From: DATJHM01 sp035493895
GTDB taxonomy: Bacteria > Chloroflexota > Ktedonobacteria > Ktedonobacterales > Ktedonobacteraceae
Direction of reading: 5' to 3'
Assembly: GCA_035493895.1 (NCBI GenBank)
Contig: DATJHM010000063.1
Span: 1 to 19,586, forward strand
DNA: 19,586 bases
The position numbers were made by a program, and so were the translations under genes. Below the pieces are notes generated by a model, which searched no databases, was not told where the DNA came from, and saw only the letters and a list, made by a program, of their open reading frames with translations. Shown here piece by piece: positions 14,937 through 19,586 of this stretch; position 1 is the first letter of the stretch, and each line of letters begins with the position of its first letter.

Positions 14937-16310
14937 ATGATGCCTGATACCACCCACACGAAATATTTTTTGCACGAAGACGAGATGCCCCGTGCCTGGT
15001 ACAACATTCTGGCCGATCTGCCTGAACCGCCCGCGCCCCCTCTCCATCCGGCAACGAAACAGCCGGTGACTCCCGCCGATCTGGCACCTCTCTTTCCCAT
15101 GGTTTTAATTATGCAGGAAGTAAGCGCCGACCGCTACATTGAAATACCGGAGCCTGTGCAGCAGATCTACCGCCAATGGCGGCCGAGTCCCCTCTATCGT
15201 GCGCGCCGCCTGGAGAAAGCGCTGGATACCCCGGCGCGCATCTACTATAAATACGAAGGCGTCAGCCCTGTCGGCAGCCACAAGTCGAACACGGCCGTGC
15301 CACAGGCTTTTTACAACAGAGAAGAGGGCGTGAAAAAACTGGTCACCGAGACGGGCGCAGGTCAGTGGGGATCGGCGCTCGCGATGGCGGGGGCTTTCTT
15401 CGGTATTGATGTCGAAGTTTTTATGGTCAAACTGAGCTACGAGCAGAAGCCCTATCGGCGCAGTCTTATGCAGACCTTCGGTGGAACGGTGCATGCCAGC
15501 CCGACCAGTCTGACGGATGCCGGACGCAGTATTCTGGAGTGCGATCCCGCAAATATGGGCAGTCTGGGCATTGCGATCAGCGAGGCCGTCGAAATTGCGG
15601 CAAAGAGCGGCGGTACGACCAAATATGCGCTGGGTAGCGTGCTCAATCATGTGTTACTTCATCAGACGGTGATCGGGCAGGAGGCATTGCGCCAGATGGA
15701 GATGGCGGGGGATTATCCCGATGTCGTTATCGGCTGTGTTGGCGGTGGGAGCAATATGGCGGGTCTCGCCTTTCCCTTCATCGGCGAGGCGCTACGCAAG
15801 GGATTGAAGACGCGCTTTCTTGCCGCAGAGCCTATGGCCTGTCCCAGCCTGACCAGGGGCGTCTACAGCTACGATTTCGGCGATACTATCGGCATGACGC
15901 CATTGATGAAGATGTACACCCTGGGTCACGACTTTATACCGCCGGATATCCACTCGGGCGGCCTGCGCTACCACGGAATGTCGCCCCTTATCTCAAAGCT
16001 CCATGCTGACGGCGTGATTGAAGCTCAGGCCTATTACCAGAACGCCGCTTTTTCGGCCGCCGTCCAGTTCGCACGCGCCGAAGGGATCGTCCCTGCGCCC
16101 GAAGCTTCGCACGCCATACGCGCTACTATCGACGAAGCGCTACAAGCAAAAGAGGCTGGAGAGGAGCGTGTGTTGCTCTTTAATCTCAGCGGGCATGGCC
16201 TCCTGGACATGGCCGCCTATGACAGCTATTTCGCCGGAAAACTTCAGGATTACGAGTATCCGGCAGAAGCTGTAGCGGAAGCGCAACAGCGGTTGCCACA
16301 GATCGTCTAG
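14937..16310 (+). CDS. trpB2: Tryptophan synthase beta chain, TrpB2 type
   Basis: A PLP enzyme that joins serine (or a relative) and indole to make tryptophan. The 457-residue length and the long N-terminal extension (PRAWYNILADLPEPPAPPLHP) mark the TrpB2 branch, not the shorter TrpB1. The PLP lysine is K116 in GSHKSNTA, the TETGAGQWG segment holds the catalytic Glu region (about 137-145), and GGGSN (269-273) binds the PLP phosphate. No trpA or other trp gene adjoins, so a stand-alone indole-salvage role is the usual reading. ATG 14937 has GAGGAG just upstream (an adjacent second ATG at 14940 is an equally good start). It lies 24 bases after the maturation protease and is probably the fourth gene of the hydrogenase transcript, an unexplained partnership. 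Confidence 0.94.
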   Translation: MMPDTTHTKYFLHEDEMPRAWYNILADLPEPPAPPLHPATKQPVTPADLAPLFPMVLIMQEVSADRYIEIPEPVQQIYRQWRPSPLYRARRLEKALDTPARIYYKYEGVSPVGSHKSNTAVPQAFYNREEGVKKLVTETGAGQWGSALAMAGAFFGIDVEVFMVKLSYEQKPYRRSLMQTFGGTVHASPTSLTDAGRSILECDPANMGSLGIAISEAVEIAAKSGGTTKYALGSVLNHVLLHQTVIGQEALRQMEMAGDYPDVVIGCVGGGSNMAGLAFPFIGEALRKGLKTRFLAAEPMACPSLTRGVYSYDFGDTIGMTPLMKMYTLGHDFIPPDIHSGGLRYHGMSPLISKLHADGVIEAQAYYQNAAFSAAVQFARAEGIVPAPEASHAIRATIDEALQAKEAGEERVLLFNLSGHGLLDMAAYDSYFAGKLQDYEYPAEAVAEAQQRLPQIV

Positions 16311-16341
16311 TGCTGCGTTCTTTAAATATGATCACAAAACG

Positions 16342-16388
16342 GATTCGCCTGTGGAGCCAATCCAGGTGAATTTCTTTGCGTTTTTGTT
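16342..16388 (+). terminator. Intrinsic terminator-like hairpin after trpB2
   Basis: GATTCGCCTG (16342-16351) can pair over ten positions, two of them G-U, with CAGGTGAATT (16363-16372). A T-rich stretch (TTTCTTTGCGTTTTTGTT) follows. It begins 31 bases after the trpB2 stop and would end the hydrogenase cluster transcript before the convergent EamA gene. Confidence 0.65.
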
Positions 16389-16433
16389 ATCATTGCATTT
16401 GACTATCTACTTATAAACGAATACCCGCATATG

Positions 16434-17342
16434 CTATTTTGAAGTGAGATCTTTCTGCCCTTTCACTCTGGCTGAAGTGGTCACCAGATAGGCCCCTATG
16501 AGAATGAAAAACGCTCCCAGGAGCAGATCTGGTGTGAGATACTCACCCAACGCAAATGGAGCAATTCCGAGGGTAAGCAAGGGCGTAAGATAGACGGAGA
16601 GCGAGGCGATCAGTGGCGAGCCATACTGAATAGCGTATTGGTAGCATAGCGTAAAGAGGGCAATGGTTAGACCTGCCGCAATGGTACAGAGCCATGTCGC
16701 TGGCGTTGTCGCACTCCACCAGTGAGCATGGAGCAGGTCAGGAAGCGCCAGTAGAGCCGTCACGAGCATCGTGAGATAACAGAATATCGCCGTCAAATAG
16801 AGCGGTGAGTAGCGCTCTAGAAAGGATTTCGACAGAATCGCATAGATGACAAGCGTCAGGACAGAAGCACCGACCAGCAGGCTTCCAGAGATCACTCCGC
16901 TCTGGATGGATACCTGTCCCAGATCCGGGAATAGGATCAGGAACAAGGCTCCAATTCCCCCCAGGATGATACCGAGCAAGGATTTGATGCCGACGCGTTC
17001 GCGTAGCAACAAGTATAACAAAACACTCGTGAGTAATGGTGTCGTAGTCAGTAACAGCGAAGCGAGTGTCGCTGTGATCAATTGAACTCCATACACGAAA
17101 AATACCGTATTCAGCGTAAAAATACTGCATAATGCCAGAACGCTCAACGATGGTTTTGGCAGAGGTCGCCGCTCTTTGAGCAGAAAAGGTGTGATGAGAA
17201 GCGAGGCAACCAGGAAACGCAAACAGTTGTAGATCAGTGGCGACAGAGAGAGCATTGCGATTTTGCTAAAGATGGTGTTGAGGCTCTCGGAAAGCGAAGC
17301 CACGAAAATGGCGAGGATGGCAAATACTATATTCTTCTTCAT
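16434..17342 (-). CDS. EamA/DMT-superfamily transporter
   Basis: A 302-residue permease with about ten membrane segments, built as two EamA repeats (about 5-135 and 150-292). Repeat-typical stretches are IFSKIAMLSLSPLIYNCLRFLVASLL, LASLLLTTTPLLTSVLLYLLLRERV in the first half and SPLIASLSVYLTPLLTLGIAPFALGEYLTPDLLLGAFFILIGAYLV in the second. These proteins export small metabolites such as amino acids or nucleosides; the substrate here is unknown. ATG 17342 starts MKKNIVFAIL directly at the first membrane segment. No SD is seen upstream, so translation may be weak. It converges with trpB2 and diverges from the MFS gene. A minus-strand TTGACT lies at 17434-17429, but without a well-spaced -10. 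Confidence 0.9.
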   Translation of the reverse strand: MKKNIVFAILAIFVASLSESLNTIFSKIAMLSLSPLIYNCLRFLVASLLITPFLLKERRPLPKPSLSVLALCSIFTLNTVFFVYGVQLITATLASLLLTTTPLLTSVLLYLLLRERVGIKSLLGIILGGIGALFLILFPDLGQVSIQSGVISGSLLVGASVLTLVIYAILSKSFLERYSPLYLTAIFCYLTMLVTALLALPDLLHAHWWSATTPATWLCTIAAGLTIALFTLCYQYAIQYGSPLIASLSVYLTPLLTLGIAPFALGEYLTPDLLLGAFFILIGAYLVTTSARVKGQKDLTSK

Positions 17343-17500
17343 AAGTAAAGTTTAGCCCGGTGTGCATCCAGAATACAATGAGCTTGTAGGTGCATTTTTG
17401 TATGGGCAATCATACGCCCCTCCTGCTCAGTCAAACTTTATGGCACACGTTCGTTCAGCGCTCAAAATGGCTCTCCAGGCGTAAATGAGCAGATAATCGG

Positions 17501-17529
17501 TTGACGCACGCAAGCAAATCTGTTATCTT
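17501..17529 (+). promoter_or_regulatory. Sigma70-type promoter upstream of small ORF and MFS gene
   Basis: TTGACG (17501-17506) is followed after 17 bases by TATCTT (17524-17529). The predicted start is near 17536, giving about 57 bases before the small ORF at 17593 and about 378 bases before the MFS start. Confidence 0.5.
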
Positions 17530-17592
17530 CGTTATAACCGTTGCTCTCCGCAGCACGAGAATTCCAGCAGCGCAAAAAAGAAAGGGATGCAT

Positions 17593-17736
17593 ATGGCCAT
17601 CGCGACAACGAAGCCCACTGAGAGGTGGTGCTTTCGCTCTCGTTCCGCAGTTGTTAAGGCGTTTCGTGTCGCCCAGGGCCGCATTGTGCCCTTTTTTGGA
17701 GAAGACGTTGACGCGAAGCCCGTAAAAATAACATAA
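17593..17736 (+). CDS. Small ORF, 47 residues, possible leader peptide
   Basis: ATG 17593 has AAAGGG 6 bases upstream and runs 47 codons to TAA 17734. The product (begins MAIATTKPTERWCFRSRS) is basic in its first half, contains one Trp and one Cys, and matches nothing I recognise. Codon choice is like the neighbouring genes for most of its length. It lies between a promoter and a strong terminator, upstream of an MFS exporter, so it may be an independent small protein or a regulatory leader peptide. An in-phase upstream ATG at 17587 would add two residues but leave too little room for the SD. Confidence 0.4.
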   Translation: MAIATTKPTERWCFRSRSAVVKAFRVAQGRIVPFFGEDVDAKPVKIT

Positions 17737-17761
17737 ATATAGAGCTGCGCGTCAAATCGAC

Positions 17762-17807
17762 AAAGCCGTGGGTGACACCAATCGTCTCACCTGCGGCTTT
17801 TTCTTTT
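17762..17807 (+). terminator. Strong intrinsic terminator / possible attenuator
   Basis: AAAGCCGTGGGTGA (17762-17775) pairs over 14 positions (two G-U) with TCACCTGCGGCTTT (17787-17800) across an 11-base loop. The T-rich run TTTTTCTTTT directly follows. It is 25 bases after the small ORF stop and about 107 bases before the MFS start, so it either ends a small separate transcript or regulates read-through into the MFS gene. Confidence 0.85.
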
Positions 17808-17913
17808 CCCTTCCTTCCATTTCTCACTTGCGAGAAGGCCGTGGGTGGGCTTGCTCCCCAGCTTTTTGTATGAACTGTCTTGTAAAAGACAAGCGAGAAT
17901 GGAGTTTTTCTCA

Positions 17914-19152
17914 ATGCACTCTCATACGCGTAAAACCAGCACGCCCTCTCTCTGGCGTAATCGCAACTATCTGCTCTTGCAGGGAGGCCAGATCGTCTCA
18001 TATGTTGGCAATCAGCAACAATTTATCGCGCTCCCGTTGTTAGTCTTAGCTTTCACTGGCTCTGTCGTGCAGGCAGGCATCGCTGTCAGCCTGAGCACCA
18101 TCGCAGTGCTTGCAATCAGTCCAATTGCAGGCGCGCTCGCGGACAGGTGGGACCGCAAAAGAACGATGGTGCTCTGTGATGCCGGACGCATGCTTATCAC
18201 GTTCACTATTCCCCTTGCCTTCAGGTTCCATGTACTGACCATATGGCAGATCTACCTTGTTGTGACGATCGCAGGCATTTTCGGCACGATATTCAGCAGC
18301 GCAAATACTGCTGCCCTGCCCAATGTGGTGACGCAAGACCAGCTTCCAGAGGCTCTTTCGCAATCGCAGGCCGCCTATTCCTGCGTGCGCACTTTTGGCT
18401 CACTGCTTGGTGGTGCGCTCTATAGTCTTGGCGTTACTTTGCCCTTTCTCGCGAATGCCCTCTCCTTTGGGGTATCAGTGCTTTCGTTGGGCTTCATTCG
18501 CGGAAATTTTCAGACGAGCAAAGAGAGCGCGAACCTTCGCCTCTACAAATCCATCAGCGAGGGCTTTTCGTGGCTCTGGAAGCAGCCGCTTATTCGCTTT
18601 CTGACCCTGGTGAACGGTGCCGATAGCCTGCGTTACGGTGCAGGTTATCTGGTTATTCTGGTGCTCGCCAGAGATCTTCATACCACCTCCAGCGGCATCG
18701 GGGCTATCTTTACGGGGGCAGCAGTGGGCGCTCTCCTCGGCAATCTTGCCAGCAACTGGGCGCGCAAGCGTTTTCGCTTTGGCGCGATTACCCTGAGCAT
18801 GCTCTGGCTCGAAGCGCTCATGTTCCCGCTCTACGCGATCGCGCCCAATGCGCTGGTAATGGGCCTCATCGCCGCCGCAGAAGAGTTCGTTGGCCCAATC
18901 TATACGATCTCGCTCGATACCTATCGATTGGTCACCACTCCTGACTCCATGCGTGGTCGTACCAGTAGCACCGTGCAATTCGTGGTCCAGGGGGCTCAAT
19001 CGCTGGGCGCTATTCTAGGGGGCATCATCATTCAGCAGGTGGGAGGTAAATGGAGTGCGCTCATTCTGGGAGCATGGCTCATCCTTCTCGCCATCATAAC
19101 GACCCTGAACAAACATGTGCGAAGTGCCACCCTCCCAGGCTCCCCGGTCTAA
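17914..19152 (+). CDS. MFS transporter (MFS_3 / EntS-like exporter type)
   Basis: A 412-residue major facilitator with about 12 membrane segments. The N-terminal half carries the MFS motif A loop GALADRWDRKRTMVLCDAGRML after the second segment (about 73-94). The loops TSKESANLRLYKSISEGFSWLWKQPLIRFLTL and GNLASNWARKRFRFG separate and follow the halves, as in EntS/MFS_3 exporters. These move siderophores or drugs outward; the substrate here is unknown. ATG 17914 (MHSHTRKTSTPSLWRNRNYLLL) is chosen because GGAG lies 9 bases upstream, over upstream in-frame starts at 17845 and 17968-type alternatives. The long leader with a small ORF and terminator suggests controlled expression. Dispersed repeats begin 25 bases after the stop. 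Confidence 0.9.
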   Translation: MHSHTRKTSTPSLWRNRNYLLLQGGQIVSYVGNQQQFIALPLLVLAFTGSVVQAGIAVSLSTIAVLAISPIAGALADRWDRKRTMVLCDAGRMLITFTIPLAFRFHVLTIWQIYLVVTIAGIFGTIFSSANTAALPNVVTQDQLPEALSQSQAAYSCVRTFGSLLGGALYSLGVTLPFLANALSFGVSVLSLGFIRGNFQTSKESANLRLYKSISEGFSWLWKQPLIRFLTLVNGADSLRYGAGYLVILVLARDLHTTSSGIGAIFTGAAVGALLGNLASNWARKRFRFGAITLSMLWLEALMFPLYAIAPNALVMGLIAAAEEFVGPIYTISLDTYRLVTTPDSMRGRTSSTVQFVVQGAQSLGAILGGIIIQQVGGKWSALILGAWLILLAIITTLNKHVRSATLPGSPV

Positions 19153-19177
19153 AAGAAGAAATGTTTGTCCCGTGTAG

Positions 19178-19247
19178 CGGCGGGGTTTATCTCCGCCAAA
19201 GGCGGCAACCACCCTGGTTTGTCCCCGGGCGCAGATAAACCCCGCCG
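19178..19247. repeat. Palindromic dispersed repeat, family A copy 2
   Basis: CGGCGGGGTTTATCTCCGCC (19178-19197) and GGCGCAGATAAACCCCGCCG (19228-19247) are reverse complements apart from one position, with a 30-base spacer. The arm core matches the copy at 1544-1628, while the spacers are only partly alike. It starts 25 bases after the MFS stop. Confidence 0.9.
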
Positions 19248-19253
19248 AATATG

Positions 19254-19409
19254 CATCAACCGAGAGGGTCGGGACGAGCCCGGCCCCTGCCTGTTGTAAT
19301 TTGTGGACGGGTCTCGTTTGGCGAGGGGGTGCATGTGGTCCCCACCCTCGAAGAAAGGCAGAGGTAGGGATCGGGCTTTATGCCGATCCACGTCCCCCAC
19401 CGGCCCACT
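19254..19409. repeat. Structured dispersed repeat, family B copy 2
   Basis: It aligns with 8208-8395 along its whole length: CATCAACC start, CCTGTTGT, TCTCGT-TGGC, the identical CCCCACCCTCGAAGAA (19340-19355), and the end hairpin GGATCGG/CCGATCC (19368-19389). It lacks about 30 bases present in copy 1. It follows family A copy 2 by six bases. Confidence 0.85.
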
Positions 19410-19586
19410 CGAAAACCGCATCCTTTCTTCGGTTGATGCGTAATACCAGGAAGGAGTGTGCCCATTGCTTTGTGTTGCTCCTCTTCGTCAGAAATAAGCG
19501 GAAAACAAAGGGTATTCTGGATGGACAAATGTTAGTGGGCGGTCCACCCACAATCGATCGTTTGCGCACTTCCTGTAATACTCCTC

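Larger units (their letters stand above)
17343..17913. other. Divergent intergenic region EamA / MFS (571 bases)
   Basis: It holds a plus-strand promoter, a small ORF with its own SD, a strong terminator and two weaker hairpins before the MFS start. Each of the first three is listed separately. The weaker hairpins are TTCTC/GAGAA (17821-17836) and TGTCTT/AAGACA with a GTAA loop (17876-17891), the latter 10 bases before the MFS SD. Confidence 0.6.
19153..19586. other. Non-coding right end of window (434 bases)
   Basis: It holds repeat family A copy 2 and family B copy 2, listed separately. After these come a small hairpin CGCATC/GATGCG (19417-19440) and a near-palindrome at 19535-19551. No convincing gene is seen; the open minus-strand frames are produced by the GC-rich repeat. 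Confidence 0.6.

Noticed and set aside
17429..17434. Minus-strand TTGACT as an EamA promoter
   Set aside because: The only good -10 (TATGAT at 17414-17409) is just 14 bases away, too close for a normal sigma70 promoter.

Overview
The window looks like a chromosomal stretch from a Chloroflexota bacterium, most plausibly of the Ktedonobacteria type. This is inferred from protein style and not from any search: a recombinase tail with SANT/Myb-like repeats, a zinc-ribbon/low-complexity/TM/PT-linker protein, a TM-SpeE protein, an isolated hydrogenase dimer, and GC-rich palindromic dispersed repeats. Most genes have recognisable Shine-Dalgarno (SD) sequences, and several sigma70-like promoters can be read.

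Left edge (1-739): the C-terminal part of a large serine recombinase, AT-richer than what follows, stops 34 bases before rsmG (774-1508). This is probably the right end of an integrated element. rsmG converges on purA (2967-1636, minus) across a perfect 26-bp palindromic repeat (1544-1628).

Region 3246-6674 (minus): a JAMM/MPN metalloprotease-like gene, then a zinc-ribbon membrane-anchored protein, then a 7-8-TM SpeE-like protein. The last two are 13 bases apart and likely form one operon, ending in a perfect 15-bp inverted repeat. A divergent Spherulin-4-like TIM-barrel gene (7145-8200, plus) follows.

Region 8201-12105: a structured repeat of a second family (8208-8395), then minus-strand galE plus a HAD phosphatase, a DeoR-type regulator with a clear TTGACT-N17-TATAAT promoter, and a YoaK/DUF1275 membrane protein. 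galE has a near-consensus promoter and an unusually long leader of about 260 nt.

Region 12106-16388 (plus): a compact cluster of [NiFe]-hydrogenase small subunit, large subunit (overlapping by 29 nt), hydrogenase maturation endopeptidase and a TrpB2-type tryptophan synthase beta chain, closed by a terminator-like hairpin. No diaphorase subunits accompany the hydrogenase. The endopeptidase matches the large subunit's short C-terminal tail.

Right part (16434-19586): an EamA/DMT exporter (minus) diverges from an MFS exporter (plus). The MFS leader holds a promoter, a 47-codon small ORF with its own SD and a strong intrinsic terminator, which looks like either a small independent gene or an attenuation leader. 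Downstream of the MFS gene lie a copy of the first palindromic repeat and, directly after it, a second copy of the structured repeat. The rest is unassigned. I see no tRNA, rRNA or CRISPR array.
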